From Glaciecola sp. KUL10 (lineage in GTDB: Bacteria; Pseudomonadota; Gammaproteobacteria; Enterobacterales; Alteromonadaceae), in assembly GCF_003203515.1 (NCBI RefSeq), contig NZ_BGNG01000009.1, forward strand, positions 62,001 through 126,000: a DNA stretch of 64,000 nucleotides, written 5' to 3'. Each line of letters begins with the position of its first letter. Positions within the stretch are counted from its first letter, which is position 1. Below the pieces are notes generated by a model. That model saw nothing but the letters and a program-made list of their open reading frames with translations. It was not told the DNA's origin and did not search any database. This document shows, in pieces, positions 1-9,732 of the stretch. Both the position numbers and the translations under genes were made by a program.

Positions 1-624
1 GCCATCTTTAATTTCGGGCATGAATGCCTGAAACATAGCATAACGGGTGCCTAATTCAGTGAGCGTTTCGATTATCACTCCCAAATTATTGCCATCTTCT
101 TTTACCTTAAAAATGGATGTACCACCCATTCCGTCAAGTGGCTTGCATATTATCGTGCCATGCTTGGCGTGGAACTCTTTGATAAGTTTACTGTTGCTGG
201 TCACCAAAGTATCGGGTATCAAGTCTGGAAACCAAGATGTAAACAATTTTTCGTTGTAATCTCTAAGTGCTTGAGCTTTATTAACGACTAATGTTCCAGC
301 TTGTTCTGCAAGTTCAAAAATTTGGGTAGCAAACAAAAACTCACTATCAAATGGCGGATCCTTACGCATCAATAGAGCATCTAAGTCAGACAGTATAATG
401 TCCTGTTCGCTCTTAAATTCATACCACTTTGTTGGATCGTTCATTAGCTTGACAGTCTTTGTCATTGCTCTTGGTTGGCCATTATTAATGTATAGATCGG
501 CCATTTCAATGTAGTGAATTTCATGACCACGCGCTTGCGCCTCAAGCATCATCGCAAAACTGGTGTCTTTTTTAATATTGATATTGCTAATGGGGTCCAT
601 CACGATGCCAAGTTTCAAGAGCAT
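1..624 (-). CDS. gshB: Glutathione synthetase GshB, C-terminus cut by the window edge
   Basis: ATP-grasp ligase that joins gamma-glutamylcysteine and glycine in the last step of glutathione synthesis in the cytoplasm. The reading frame runs leftward from an ATG at 624 and is still open at base 1, giving 208 of the roughly 315 residues of the family. The N-terminus reads MLLKLGIVMDPISNINIKKD, the usual GshB start. Residues of the type KPLDGMGGTSIFKV, part of the ATP-grasp nucleotide site, are visible near base 110-150. A GGAG lies just upstream of the ATG. It follows rsmE on the same strand with a 78-bp gap, the rsmE-gshB order known from E. coli. The identity is secure; the C-terminal third lies outside the window. 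Confidence 0.96.
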   Translation of the reverse strand, partial: MLLKLGIVMDPISNINIKKDTSFAMMLEAQARGHEIHYIEMADLYINNGQPRAMTKTVKLMNDPTKWYEFKSEQDIILSDLDALLMRKDPPFDSEFLFATQIFELAEQAGTLVVNKAQALRDYNEKLFTSWFPDLIPDTLVTSNSKLIKEFHAKHGTIICKPLDGMGGTSIFKVKEDGNNLGVIIETLTELGTRYAMFQAFMPEIKDG

Positions 625-702
625 GTTCTCCAATAATTTGTTTGATACTTATTTGAACGCTAATAGTGGTGTTTGCTTTCACTAATTTCAAGTTCGGCAG
701 TG

Positions 703-1431
703 TTATAGATCACCAAATAATGACTGTAATATCGCAATAGATGTAAGTGCGGCTGTTTCTGTTCGAAGTATTCGAGGGCCCATATTGGCCGAGAGAAACC
801 CCGTTTGCTCACAGGTATAAACCTCTTGTTCACTTAAGCCACCTTCAGGTCCGATTAACAGTCTAACACCTCTCTTTGGCCTAGGCATGTGTGACAAGTA
901 TTGCCTAGCCTTTGGCGATAATATTACTTTCGTATCATCGGTTGTTTGTTTTTGCCAAGCTGAAAGGTCAATTGTTGGGTTAAGCAAAGGTATAACATTT
1001 CGGTTAGATTGTTCGCATGCCGAGATAATGATTTTTTTCCATTGCTCGTGTTTTTTCTGCCAACGGTCTTCAGATAGCTTCACTACGCAACGCTCTGTGA
1101 TCACGGGGGTAATTTCTGAAACACCAAGTTCCACCGCTTTTTGAATTGCAAAGTCCATCCGGTCGCCTTTTGAGATGCCTTGGGCGAGATGAATGGCCAA
1201 AGGTGATTCGTTGGCTAGATTTAACTGGGAGTGAATTAAGACGAGCACGCTCGCCTTTGATAGCTCTAGAATTTCAGCCGGATAGTCACAACCGTCGCCA
1301 TTAAATAAGACAAGAGGGTCACCAACTTTTAAACGAAGCACTCTTGACACATAATGACTGACATCACTTTCAAGCTGGACTTCATTGTCAACAACAAGAT
1401 GAGAAGCTGTATAGAATCTTGATACACGCAT
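703..1431 (-). CDS. rsmE: 16S rRNA (uracil-1498-N3)-methyltransferase RsmE
   Basis: SPOUT-class methyltransferase that modifies U1498 of 16S rRNA using S-adenosylmethionine. The product is 242 residues, against 243 in E. coli. An N-terminal PUA-like part is followed by the knotted C-terminal SAM site, with the signatures LLIGPEGGLSEQEV and GPRILRTETAALT. It starts at an ATG at 1431 and is followed downstream on the same strand by gshB, as in many gammaproteobacteria. No frameshift or missing motif is seen. Confidence 0.96.
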   Translation of the reverse strand: MRVSRFYTASHLVVDNEVQLESDVSHYVSRVLRLKVGDPLVLFNGDGCDYPAEILELSKASVLVLIHSQLNLANESPLAIHLAQGISKGDRMDFAIQKAVELGVSEITPVITERCVVKLSEDRWQKKHEQWKKIIISACEQSNRNVIPLLNPTIDLSAWQKQTTDDTKVILSPKARQYLSHMPRPKRGVRLLIGPEGGLSEQEVYTCEQTGFLSANMGPRILRTETAALTSIAILQSLFGDL

Positions 1432-1543
1432 ATTTACAAGCTTTGTTTTTTCTAAATGCGTTTATGTTACCAGAGGTTTTGGTTCCCTAGAGAATTAGTT
1501 TTAGGTTGTTGTCGATTACGTGTGTTTATGAAGTACTAGTGTG

Positions 1544-1714
1544 CTAGGCAGCATTATTGGATGACTGCTCATTATCGACCATGCGTGTTTTAATTTGTTT
1601 TGGTACGCGCGGTTTAGACTTTCTGGCGTGAATAGTGTTCTTGCCTTTCGATTCGGTCATGCAAAAAACAAGTAATCCAAAAACGATAGCGGCGATGGTC
1701 AAAGAAAACAACAT
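1544..1714 (-). CDS. Small single-helix membrane protein, 56 aa, unknown function
   Basis: This short ORF reads MLFSLTIAAIVFGLLVFCM followed by a lysine- and arginine-rich tail (TESKGKNT, RKSKPRVPKQIKTR) and ends at a TAG. The first 19 residues form one hydrophobic helix and the rest is basic and hydrophilic, so an N-terminally anchored membrane peptide with a cytoplasmic tail is expected. The ribosome site is strong: AAGGAAG lies 7 bp before the ATG. A candidate sigma-70 promoter on the same strand has TTGCAA at 1785-1790, a 17-bp spacer and TATTCT at 1762-1767. I do not recognise a family. The ORF stands alone, 112 bp upstream of rsmE. Expression is inferred only from the ribosome site and the composition. 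Confidence 0.6.
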   Translation of the reverse strand: MLFSLTIAAIVFGLLVFCMTESKGKNTIHARKSKPRVPKQIKTRMVDNEQSSNNAA

Positions 1715-1995
1715 AATAACTTCCTTGCTAGAGGTATTTTAATCCTTAAAAAAACCACTGAAGAATATAGCAGGATTGTATATTTTGCAAGCAGTTAATA
1801 AAAAGTTCATAAAACGTCCTGTGTATAAAAAGTCTAGTATTTCTGGAGTGTAATTGTTATTTTACATTCGCTTTTCAGGCAAACCCAAGGCGATAAAAAG
1901 TTTGCTGAGGAAGCGCGTTATACAACAATTAAACTGGTGGATGGAGTAAGCATAATTTAACTACTCTACAACACCTAAAACAAAGGAAGTGTTCC

Positions 1996-2823
1996 ATGTT
2001 CGATTTCTCTCAAGATGATGCGTCAAAATACTTAAATGATTACATCATTCCATTTGCAATTGATTTAGCAATGGCGATTATCATTTTTGTCATTGGTAAA
2101 ATTGTTGTCAAAGTACTTGTTTCAGTATTGGGTAAACTGCTAAGCAAAGCTAACTATGACAATATGTTGGTTGAATTCTTAAAGTCAATTGCAAATGCAA
2201 TATTGATGTTATTTGTAATTGTTGCTGCCTTAAACCAGTTAGGGGTGGATACGACGTCATTGGTCGCGATTTTGGGTGCTGCTGGTTTGGCCATCGGTTT
2301 ATCTTTACAAGGCTCTCTGCAAAACTTTGCTGCTGGCGTCATGTTATTGGTGTTCAGACCGTTTAAAGCGGGAGATTATGTTGATGCTGGTGGTGTTGCT
2401 GGCACTGTGAAAAGTATCGGTGTTTTCTCAACTGTGATGAATACCCCTGACAACAAAGAAATTATTGTTCCAAACGGAAACATTTACGGCGGTAATATCA
2501 TTAATTTCTCGGCTAAAGAAACACGTCGTGTAGACATGGTTTTTGGTATTGGATACGACGATGACTTGCGCAAAGCAAAAGCGCTGTTAGAAACCATGCT
2601 CAAGGAAGATGACAGGATTCTTCAAGATCCTGCCCCACAAGTCGCGGTCAGTGAACTTGGCGACAGCAGTGTGAATTTTGTTGTTCGTCCGTGGGTAAAA
2701 TCGGCAGACTACTGGGGTGTGATGTTTGATTTCACAGAGGCAGTGAAGTTGCGTTTCGATGCTGAAGGTATTTCTATTCCGTTCCCTCAAATGGACGTGC
2801 ACGTTCACAAAAACGAAGCATAA
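1996..2823 (+). CDS. mscS: Small-conductance mechanosensitive channel MscS
   Basis: Inner-membrane tension-gated channel that releases solutes on hypo-osmotic shock. The 275 residues match the short MscS class (E. coli MscS has 286). Two or three hydrophobic helices occupy roughly residues 15-95. Next comes the pore helix TM3, rich in Gly and Ala (AILGAAGLAIGLSLQGSLQ), which is the family signature. The beta domain (FRPFKAGDYVDAGG, IIVPNGNIYGGNIINFS) and the C-terminal alpha/beta domain follow. AAAGGAAG lies ahead of the ATG. It is a single gene with its own terminator just downstream. The call is secure. Confidence 0.95.
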   Translation: MFDFSQDDASKYLNDYIIPFAIDLAMAIIIFVIGKIVVKVLVSVLGKLLSKANYDNMLVEFLKSIANAILMLFVIVAALNQLGVDTTSLVAILGAAGLAIGLSLQGSLQNFAAGVMLLVFRPFKAGDYVDAGGVAGTVKSIGVFSTVMNTPDNKEIIVPNGNIYGGNIINFSAKETRRVDMVFGIGYDDDLRKAKALLETMLKEDDRILQDPAPQVAVSELGDSSVNFVVRPWVKSADYWGVMFDFTEAVKLRFDAEGISIPFPQMDVHVHKNEA

Positions 2824-2878
2824 TCATTAACGAACTTAAAGCGAGGAATAAGTAATTTCACTCGCACTAGCTATCTTA

Positions 2879-2917
2879 TAAAAAACGCCCAATGCCAAAT
2901 GGTTTGGGCGTTTTTTA
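2879..2917. terminator. Bidirectional rho-independent terminator between mscS and the M48 protease gene
   Basis: A 12-bp stem pairs AAAAACGCCCAA at 2881-2892 with TTGGGCGTTTTT at 2904-2915. Runs of A on the left and T on the right let it work on either strand. It lies between the convergent mscS and M48 genes. Confidence 0.9.
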
Positions 2918-2984
2918 AATACTGCTATCCCATTTTTGAAAGCCTCAAACGCCTTCAAAATCAAGAGGTGCCAGTTTGTAACGT

Positions 2985-3785
2985 TTATTTGCAAGTCGGC
3001 TTATTACTAACCTCGTCGTATATCGAAAGTGCACTGGACATATTGGCGTTTAGTTGTCTGATGCGTGTCTCCGATGAAGGGTGAGTGCTTGCCCATTCAG
3101 GCGGGGCTTTACCTTCATTTGCTGCTGACATATTTATCCATAATTGAACGGATTCACGAGGATCAAATCCCGCTCTTGCCATCAATTCTAACCCAATTAA
3201 ATCTGATTCACTTTCGTGCTCTCGACTAAACGGTAGAATACCCAAATATTGAGCACCGATGCCAAATGCCTGCATAATTGTTGCTTTGTTTTCAACGTTA
3301 TATGCATCTAGTGCGGCGGATGTCGCTTGAGCACCTGCACTTATAAGGGCGGAGCGAGACATTCTTTCATTGCCATGTTGTGCAATAACGTGACCTACTT
3401 CATGACCAATAACGGCTGCAACTTGATGTTGATTTGATGCTACTTCTAACAAGCCTGTATATACACCAATTTTTCCACCTGGCATTGCAAAAGCATTGGC
3501 TTGTGGGTCGTCAAAGACGACCACCTCCCAATTACCAGAAAAGACGGAATCTGGAAGTTGTTGAGTGATATGCTTGGCAATGCAAATGACATAATTATTC
3601 TCGATGCTTTTATTTGAAATCTTAATTTCTGACTTCATGGCGTTGAATGTTTGCTCACTCATTTGGCTCAATTGGTTATCAGAAAATAGCAAGATCTGCG
3701 AACGTCCCGTTGGAGATGTGGAGCAAGCAGATAATATAATGAATGCGAAAATGCCTAAGGTGAGGTGCTTGATTTTTGAGAGCAT
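2985..3785 (-). CDS. M48-family metalloprotease, lipoprotein (LoiP/YcaL-like)
   Basis: Predicted zinc protease attached to the outer membrane through a lipid. A signal peptide ends in the lipobox LSAC with Cys21 as the lipidated residue. The catalytic HEVGH lies at residues 128-132, and a downstream HESESD motif near 190-195 supplies the third zinc ligand. The 266-residue protein has only the peptidase domain and lacks the TPR repeats of BepA, so it resembles LoiP or YcaL, which act in envelope quality control. The substrate cannot be told from sequence. It is a single gene, convergent with mscS, and metK lies upstream on the same strand behind a terminator. Confidence 0.88.
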   Translation of the reverse strand: MLSKIKHLTLGIFAFIILSACSTSPTGRSQILLFSDNQLSQMSEQTFNAMKSEIKISNKSIENNYVICIAKHITQQLPDSVFSGNWEVVVFDDPQANAFAMPGGKIGVYTGLLEVASNQHQVAAVIGHEVGHVIAQHGNERMSRSALISAGAQATSAALDAYNVENKATIMQAFGIGAQYLGILPFSREHESESDLIGLELMARAGFDPRESVQLWINMSAANEGKAPPEWASTHPSSETRIRQLNANMSSALSIYDEVSNKPTCK

Positions 3786-3827
3786 AATACTTCCAATGAC
3801 AAATAAGATAGATGCTTTTTAACTAAA

Positions 3828-3859
3828 AAGCGCCTGTCAATTATGCATGATAGGCGCTT
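3828..3859 (-). terminator. Rho-independent terminator of metK
   Basis: A 12-bp stem with one G-T pair, AAGCGCCTGTCA at 3828-3839 against TGATAGGCGCTT at 3848-3859, with an 8-base loop. On the minus strand it is followed by a T-run. It sits 43 bp past the metK stop codon. Confidence 0.85.
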
Positions 3860-3901
3860 CGTTATCTATGGATGTTTTTACCCAAGCCTTACTTCGTTAA
3901 C

Positions 3902-5053
3902 TTATATTTTTGCTTCTTTTTTTAGCTGTTCGGCTTTATCAGTTGCTTCCCATGGCAGGTTTTCGCGACCGAAATGTCCATAGGCAGCTGTCTGCTTATA
4001 AATTGGACGCTCCAAATCAAGCATCTTAATTAAACCATATGGACGCAAGTCAAAGTTAGCGCGTACGAGTTGAGTTAGTTGTTCATCGCTAATTACACCC
4101 GTTCCAAATGTTTCGATACTGATTGAGGTTGGCTCAGCAACACCAATCGCATAAGAAACTTGAATTTCACAGCGTTTAGCGAGGCCAGCAGCTACTATAT
4201 TTTTAGCGACATATCGACCTGCATATGCTGCTGAGCGGTCAACTTTAGACGGATCTTTACCGGAAAATGCTCCACCGCCATGACGTGCCATGCCGCCGTA
4301 TGTATCCACGATGATTTTTCTACCCGTTAAGCCGCAGTCACCCATTGGTCCGCCGATAACGAAACGACCAGTCGGATTAATATGAAATTGAGTGTCTGCG
4401 TCTAACCACTTTTGTGGTAGTACAGGCTTGATAATCTCTTCCATCACTGCTTCACGAATAATCTCGTTTGAAACACTGTCACAGTGTTGCGTGGACAATA
4501 CTACTGCATCAATGCCGACAGGTTTGTTATTCTCATATTTAAACGTGACTTGGCTTTTTGCATCAGGACGCAACCAATCAAGCTTACCTGATTTTCTCAT
4601 CTCTGCTTGGCGTTGCACTAAACGATGAGCATAAGTAACAGGTGCTGGCATTAACACATCGGTTTCGTCACTTGCGTAGCCAAACATTAAACCTTGGTCA
4701 CCCGCACCTTGTTCTTCTGGAGAAGCACGGTCAACCCCTTGGTTAATATCACCCGATTGCTTACCTATTGCGTTTAATACTGCACAAGAATCAGCATCAA
4801 AGCCCATATCAGAATGCGTATAACCAATTTCTTTAACCGTTTTGCGAGTTAACTCTTCAATATCTACCCATGCTTTTGTATTTATTTCGCCGCCTACCAA
4901 TACCATGCCTGTTTTGACAAAGGTTTCACAGGCTACACGCGCTTTCGGGTCTATTTCTAAAATGGCATCCAAAACGGCATCTGAAATTTGATCCGCGATT
5001 TTATCTGGATGGCCCTCTGATACTGATTCAGATGTGAATAAGTGTGCAGTCAT
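3902..5053 (-). CDS. metK: S-adenosylmethionine synthetase MetK
   Basis: Makes S-adenosylmethionine from methionine and ATP in the cytoplasm. At 383 residues it matches the E. coli enzyme (384). Visible signatures are [20 protein letters not shown] at the N-terminus with the catalytic His, [12 protein letters not shown] in the middle, and the glycine-rich loop [19 protein letters not shown]. The ATG at 5053 follows an AGGA. About 95 bp upstream are tandem met boxes, so control by the MetJ repressor with SAM as co-repressor is expected. It is monocistronic, with a terminator downstream. Confidence 0.98.
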   Translation of the reverse strand: MTAHLFTSESVSEGHPDKIADQISDAVLDAILEIDPKARVACETFVKTGMVLVGGEINTKAWVDIEELTRKTVKEIGYTHSDMGFDADSCAVLNAIGKQSGDINQGVDRASPEEQGAGDQGLMFGYASDETDVLMPAPVTYAHRLVQRQAEMRKSGKLDWLRPDAKSQVTFKYENNKPVGIDAVVLSTQHCDSVSNEIIREAVMEEIIKPVLPQKWLDADTQFHINPTGRFVIGGPMGDCGLTGRKIIVDTYGGMARHGGGAFSGKDPSKVDRSAAYAGRYVAKNIVAAGLAKRCEIQVSYAIGVAEPTSISIETFGTGVISDEQLTQLVRANFDLRPYGLIKMLDLERPIYKQTAAYGHFGRENLPWEATDKAEQLKKEAKI

Positions 5054-5425
5054 TTATTATCCTGTATTCATAAAGGTGCATGCTGATACCAAGATTTATC
5101 GGCAGGCACGCGTTAAATAAGATTGAATTTTTATCATTCTTTACTTCTAGACGTCTAAAAGTCTATATGATTTAACCGTGTTTACGCAAATTTCTTTAAC
5201 TAAGTTTAAAAATTGCTTAATAAATTTCATTAATACCTATTATTAAAATGGCTATCCTATTGAATAATATAAAGAAAATTTAATAATCTTGTTTATAGCA
5301 AAAAAATCAATAAACAAACTCTTATTAAGCATTGAACAAGTGTAGCGGCTATTAGAGAATAGGCGTCCAAATTTTGAGGCTGTTAGCCTTGATTGTCGCT
5401 ATTTTAGACGTACTAAGGAGAATTC
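5054..5425. other. Divergent regulatory region between metK and tkt
   Basis: This 372-bp gene-free stretch serves two divergent genes. The metK-proximal part carries the MetJ operator described separately. The middle, about 5200-5340, is very AT-rich and holds no ORF or clear hairpin. The tkt-proximal end has the ribosome site AAGGAG just before the tkt ATG. I could not place a convincing tkt promoter. Confidence 0.7.
5141..5172 (-). promoter_or_regulatory. MetJ operator: tandem met boxes upstream of metK
   Basis: The 8-bp MetJ consensus is AGACGTCT. A perfect copy lies at 5149-5156 and the adjoining box AAAAGTCT (5157-5164) matches 6 of 8. The flanking units TTACTTCT (5141-5148) and ATATGATT (5165-5172) match 5 and 4 of 8 in the same register. 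MetJ is known to bind two or more contiguous boxes, and metK is a standard target. The position, 95-120 bp upstream of the metK ATG, fits a promoter overlap. Confidence 0.82.
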
Positions 5426-7417
5426 ATGTCATCACGTCGTCATCTCGCCAACGCGGTTCGCGCGTTAAGTATGGACGCTGTTCAACAAGCTAAGTCAGGT
5501 CACCCAGGTGCCCCTATGGGTATGGCTGACATTGCACAAGTGCTTTGGACTGATTTCATGACGCATAATCCAAACAATCCAAATTGGTCTAACCGTGACC
5601 GCTTTGTTTTATCAAATGGCCATGGCTCCATGTTGTTGTACTCATTACTTCATCTAACAGGTTACGATTTAGCGATTGAAGAATTAAAAAACTTTAGGCA
5701 ACTGCATTCTAAAACGCCAGGACACCCTGAATATGGGTACGCGCCAGGTGTTGAAACGACGACGGGACCTTTAGGTCAAGGTATCACAAACGCGGTCGGC
5801 ATGGCGATTGCCGAAAAAGTATTAGCTGCTCAGTTTAACAAAGAAAACTTTGATGTAGTTGATCACAACACGTTTGCGTTCCTTGGTGACGGTTGTCTAA
5901 TGGAAGGTATTTCTCACGAAGCGTGCTCACTAGCAGGTACTTTGGGCCTTGGTAAGCTTGTCGCATTTTGGGATGACAACGGAATTTCTATTGATGGTGA
6001 AGTACAAGGTTGGTTCAGCGACGACACACCTAAGCGCTTTGAAGCTTACGGTTGGCAGGTTATTACAGATGTCGATGGACATGATGCTGATCAAGTCGCT
6101 GCCGCAATCGACAAAGCTAAAGCTGAAACATCAAAGCCAACGCTTATCTGTTGTAAAACCACGATTGGGTTTGGTTCACCAAATAAAGAAGGCACTGAGT
6201 CATGCCACGGTGCGCCACTAGGCGAAGATGAAATCAAGCTCACTCGTGAAGCTTTAGGCTGGACACACGGTGCATTTGAAATTCCAGATGACGTTTATGC
6301 TGGTTGGGATATGAAAGCAAAAGGCAGTGAAGCAGAAGCCAAGTGGAATACTTTATTTGCCGAGTATCAAGCTGCATATCCAGAACTAGCTGCAGAGTTC
6401 ACCCGACGTCAAGCAAATGAATTACCGGCTAATTGGTCAACAGAGGCAAACAAATATATTGCTGAGCTACAAGCTAATCCGAGCAACGTTGCGACGCGTA
6501 AGGCTTCTCAAAATGCACTAAACGCCTTTGGTCCTTTGTTACCTGAGTTATTGGGCGGTTCAGCAGATTTGGCGGGCTCTAATTTAACTATTTGGTCAGG
6601 CAGTAAAGGCGTAGAAGCCGATGATGCTTCAGGCAACTATTTGTACTATGGTGTGCGCGAGTTCGGTATGTCTGCAATGATGAACGGTATTTGCTTACAC
6701 GGCGGTTTTAAAGCTTACGGCGCGACGTTCTTGATGTTCATGGAATACGCTCGTAACGCAGTGCGAATGGCTGCACTCATGAAGCAACCTGCAATATTTG
6801 TATATACACATGACTCAATTGGTCTGGGCGAAGATGGCCCGACTCACCAACCGGTTGAACAAGTGGTTGCGCTTCGTGCAACGCCAAATCTAGACAACTG
6901 GCGTCCATGTGACCAAGTAGAATCTGCTGTTTCTTGGAAAGCAGCGATCGAGCGCACTGATGGCCCAACAACACTTATCTTTACTCGCCAAGGTTTACCT
7001 CAGCAAGCAAGAACAGAGCAACAAGTTAAAGATATTGAAAAGGGCGCATATGTGCTTATCGAGCCAAGTTCTGCTCCTGAAGTAATTTTATTGGCAACCG
7101 GTTCAGAAGTTCACTTAGCTGTTGACGCTGCAGAAAAGCTTACTGCGGAAGGCAAAGCCACGCGCGTTGTATCAATGCCTTGCACTGATTTATTTGATCG
7201 TCAGTCAGCTGAATATAAAGCGTCTGTTTTACCGTCTAATGTCACCAAGCGCGTTGCCGTTGAAGCACTAGCTAAAGACACGTGGTACAAGTATGTCGGC
7301 CTTGACGGTGTTGTCATTGGCATGGATACTTTCGGTGAATCTGCACCTGCGGGTGAGTTATTCAAGCACTTCGGTATTACTGCAGATGCAGTTTACGAAG
7401 CAGCAAAAGGACTCTAA
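5426..7417 (+). CDS. tkt: Transketolase
   Basis: Thiamine-diphosphate enzyme that moves two-carbon units between sugar phosphates in the non-oxidative pentose phosphate pathway. At 663 residues it has the same length as E. coli TktA. Visible are the thiamine site [13 protein letters not shown] followed by the metal-binding Asn region ([11 protein letters not shown]), and the pyrimidine-domain segment [17 protein letters not shown], which carries the cofactor-activating Glu. The ribosome site AAGGAG is well placed. It is the first gene of a tkt-epd-pgk-aldolase run, which joins the pentose phosphate pathway, pyridoxal phosphate synthesis and lower glycolysis. Confidence 0.97.
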   Translation: MSSRRHLANAVRALSMDAVQQAKSGHPGAPMGMADIAQVLWTDFMTHNPNNPNWSNRDRFVLSNGHGSMLLYSLLHLTGYDLAIEELKNFRQLHSKTPGHPEYGYAPGVETTTGPLGQGITNAVGMAIAEKVLAAQFNKENFDVVDHNTFAFLGDGCLMEGISHEACSLAGTLGLGKLVAFWDDNGISIDGEVQGWFSDDTPKRFEAYGWQVITDVDGHDADQVAAAIDKAKAETSKPTLICCKTTIGFGSPNKEGTESCHGAPLGEDEIKLTREALGWTHGAFEIPDDVYAGWDMKAKGSEAEAKWNTLFAEYQAAYPELAAEFTRRQANELPANWSTEANKYIAELQANPSNVATRKASQNALNAFGPLLPELLGGSADLAGSNLTIWSGSKGVEADDASGNYLYYGVREFGMSAMMNGICLHGGFKAYGATFLMFMEYARNAVRMAALMKQPAIFVYTHDSIGLGEDGPTHQPVEQVVALRATPNLDNWRPCDQVESAVSWKAAIERTDGPTTLIFTRQGLPQQARTEQQVKDIEKGAYVLIEPSSAPEVILLATGSEVHLAVDAAEKLTAEGKATRVVSMPCTDLFDRQSAEYKASVLPSNVTKRVAVEALAKDTWYKYVGLDGVVIGMDTFGESAPAGELFKHFGITADAVYEAAKGL

Positions 7418-7464
7418 TTAGTCTTGAAAAATCAGTCTAATCAACCTTCTGCGCGGTTCTTAGT

Positions 7465-8490
7465 ATGCTAAGAATCGCCATTAACGGGTTCGGACGAATA
7501 GGACGAAATGTTTTACGTGCGCTCTATGAATCAGGCGCGCGCCAATCAATGCAAATCGTCGCCATCAATGAAGTCGCTGCACCTGAAGGTGTTGCGCATT
7601 TGCTTAAATACGATACCGCGCATGGCCGCTTTAAACAGGCAGTCAACTTAAATGGCAATTTGCTCAAAGTCGCAGAAGACGAAATCGAATTGCTTCAAGT
7701 CGACAACCTCGAAGACTTGGATTGGACCTCGTTTGATGTGGATATCGTGCTTGAATGCACGGGTGTCTATAGTGCAAGAGAAGATGCGCTGACGCATATA
7801 AAAAACGGTGCCCAAAAAGTATTGTTTTCTCAGCCTTGCGGTCAAGATATGGACGCGACTATTGTTTATGGTATTAACCATGAAAGCTTAAACGATAGCG
7901 ATATAGTTGTGTCTAACGGTTCATGCACCACCAATTGTATTGTGCCGATTATTCAAGTACTCGATCAGGCTTTTGGCGTCGAGAGCGGCACGATTACTAC
8001 GATTCATTCATCCATGCACGACCAACAAGTCATCGATGCTTACCATCCTGACTTGCGCAGAACACGCGCGGCCAGTCAGTCAATCATCCCAGTTGATACT
8101 AGGTTGGCTGTAGGGATAGAGCGCATCTTGCCTAGGTTTGCAGGAAAGTTTGAAGCTATCGCGGTAAGAGTGCCGACAATCAATGTTACTGCGATGGACT
8201 TAAGCGTAACGGTCTCTGCCAAAGTCGATATTGCAGATGTAAATCAAGCAATTCAACAGGCCGCAAACGGCTCGCTGTCACCTATCATCGACTACACCGA
8301 AGAACCTTTAGTGTCAGTCGACTTTAATCACGATCCTCATTCATCCATTGTCGATGGTACGCAAACACGGGTCAGCCACAAACAGCTGATCAAAACGCTC
8401 GTTTGGTGCGATAATGAATGGGGATTTGCTAATCGAATGCTCGATACTGCATTATATATGTATCGACTAAGTCATACTCAACACGCTTAA
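7465..8490 (+). CDS. epd: D-erythrose-4-phosphate dehydrogenase Epd
   Basis: NAD-dependent oxidation of erythrose 4-phosphate to 4-phosphoerythronate, the first step of the DXP-dependent pyridoxal phosphate pathway. At 341 residues it is a GapA relative but matches Epd rather than GAPDH in the segments [18 protein letters not shown] and [18 protein letters not shown]. The Rossmann fold starts at [10 protein letters not shown] and the nucleophile is Cys154 in SNGSCTTNC. Transketolase, encoded 47 bp upstream, can supply erythrose 4-phosphate, and pgk follows after 14 bp, the epd-pgk order of enterics. The ribosome site before the ATG is weak. Confidence 0.95.
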   Translation: MLRIAINGFGRIGRNVLRALYESGARQSMQIVAINEVAAPEGVAHLLKYDTAHGRFKQAVNLNGNLLKVAEDEIELLQVDNLEDLDWTSFDVDIVLECTGVYSAREDALTHIKNGAQKVLFSQPCGQDMDATIVYGINHESLNDSDIVVSNGSCTTNCIVPIIQVLDQAFGVESGTITTIHSSMHDQQVIDAYHPDLRRTRAASQSIIPVDTRLAVGIERILPRFAGKFEAIAVRVPTINVTAMDLSVTVSAKVDIADVNQAIQQAANGSLSPIIDYTEEPLVSVDFNHDPHSSIVDGTQTRVSHKQLIKTLVWCDNEWGFANRMLDTALYMYRLSHTQHA

Positions 8491-8504
8491 TCAAGGAATT
8501 TACT

Positions 8505-9674
8505 ATGCCTATCAGTTCAATGTCGCAAATCAGTCTTAACGAAAAACGAGTGCTGATTCGACAGGACTTAAACGTGCCTGTAAAAAATGGAAAAGTGACG
8601 TCTGATGCACGTATAAAAGCATCTATCCCAACTATCAAACAAGCTTTAGAAGCCGGTGCCGCCGTATTAGTGATGTCTCATCTTGGACGTCCAACTGAAG
8701 GCGAAGCTGATGAAGCATTTTCGCTAGCCCCTGTCGTTGATTACTTAAATGATGCGTTAGATACCAAAGTGACACTAGCCAAAGACTACTTAAATGGTGT
8801 TGACGCTAAATATGGCGAAGTAACTATTTTAGAAAATGTTCGCTTTAATAAAGGCGAAAAGAAAGATGATGAAGCATTGGCGAAGCAGTATGCTGCATTG
8901 TGTGACGTGTTTGTTATGGATGCTTTTGGCACCGCGCATCGTGCTCAGGCGTCTACACACGGCGTTGCTAAATTTGCTAAAGAGGCATGTGCGGGTCCGC
9001 TGTTAAGTGCAGAGCTAGATGCCTTGGGTAAAGCCCTAGACAATCCTAAGCGTCCGATGGTTGCCATAGTAGGTGGTTCAAAAGTATCAACAAAGCTGAC
9101 TGTGCTAGAATCGTTGTCATCAAAAGTTGATCAATTAATTGTGGGGGGCGGCATCGCGAATACTTTTATTGCCGCTCAAGGACATAAAGTCGGTAAGTCA
9201 TTGTATGAAGCTGATTTAATTGATGAGTCTTCAAGACTGATTAAGCAAGCGCAAGATAATGGTGGTGATATTCCTGTGCCGACTGATGTGGTAACAGGTA
9301 AAGAATTTTCTGAAAGTACGCCTGCCGAGTTAAAAGCGGTTAGTGAAATTAGCGATGACGACATGGTATTTGACATCGGACCTGAAACTGCCGAGACACT
9401 CGCGCAAATTCTGAAAAATGCAGGTACTATAGTATGGAATGGCCCAGTGGGCGTATTTGAGTTTGAACAGTTTGCAGCCGGAACAAAAGCAATTGCCATG
9501 GCGATTGCCGATAGTGACGCGTTTTCTATCGCTGGTGGAGGTGATACTTTAGCCGCAGTTGACCAATTTGGCATTGCAGACCGTGTATCATACATTTCTA
9601 CAGGTGGTGGTGCATTCTTAGAGTTTTTAGAAGGGAAAACACTACCTGCGGTAGCTGTTTTAGATAGAGGGTAG
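8505..9674 (+). CDS. pgk: Phosphoglycerate kinase
   Basis: Reversible phosphoryl transfer between 1,3-bisphosphoglycerate and ADP in glycolysis and gluconeogenesis. At 389 residues it has the usual bacterial length (E. coli 387). Signatures are [10 protein letters not shown] near the N-terminus, [10 protein letters not shown], the central [16 protein letters not shown], and the nucleotide loop region [11 protein letters not shown] with the C-terminal [13 protein letters not shown]. It starts 14 bp after epd with a ribosome site AAGGAA, so the two are almost certainly cotranscribed. No anomaly was seen. Confidence 0.98.
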   Translation: MPISSMSQISLNEKRVLIRQDLNVPVKNGKVTSDARIKASIPTIKQALEAGAAVLVMSHLGRPTEGEADEAFSLAPVVDYLNDALDTKVTLAKDYLNGVDAKYGEVTILENVRFNKGEKKDDEALAKQYAALCDVFVMDAFGTAHRAQASTHGVAKFAKEACAGPLLSAELDALGKALDNPKRPMVAIVGGSKVSTKLTVLESLSSKVDQLIVGGGIANTFIAAQGHKVGKSLYEADLIDESSRLIKQAQDNGGDIPVPTDVVTGKEFSESTPAELKAVSEISDDDMVFDIGPETAETLAQILKNAGTIVWNGPVGVFEFEQFAAGTKAIAMAIADSDAFSIAGGGDTLAAVDQFGIADRVSYISTGGGAFLEFLEGKTLPAVAVLDRG

Positions 9675-9732
9675 TTGTATTAGGTCAACACACATTTTTA
9701 ATACCTAGTACAGCATATTAAAGGAGAAGAAA

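Noticed and set aside
2899-3084. 61-residue ORF on the plus strand after mscS
   Set aside because: It begins inside the terminator and runs over the M48 protease gene; no ribosome site.
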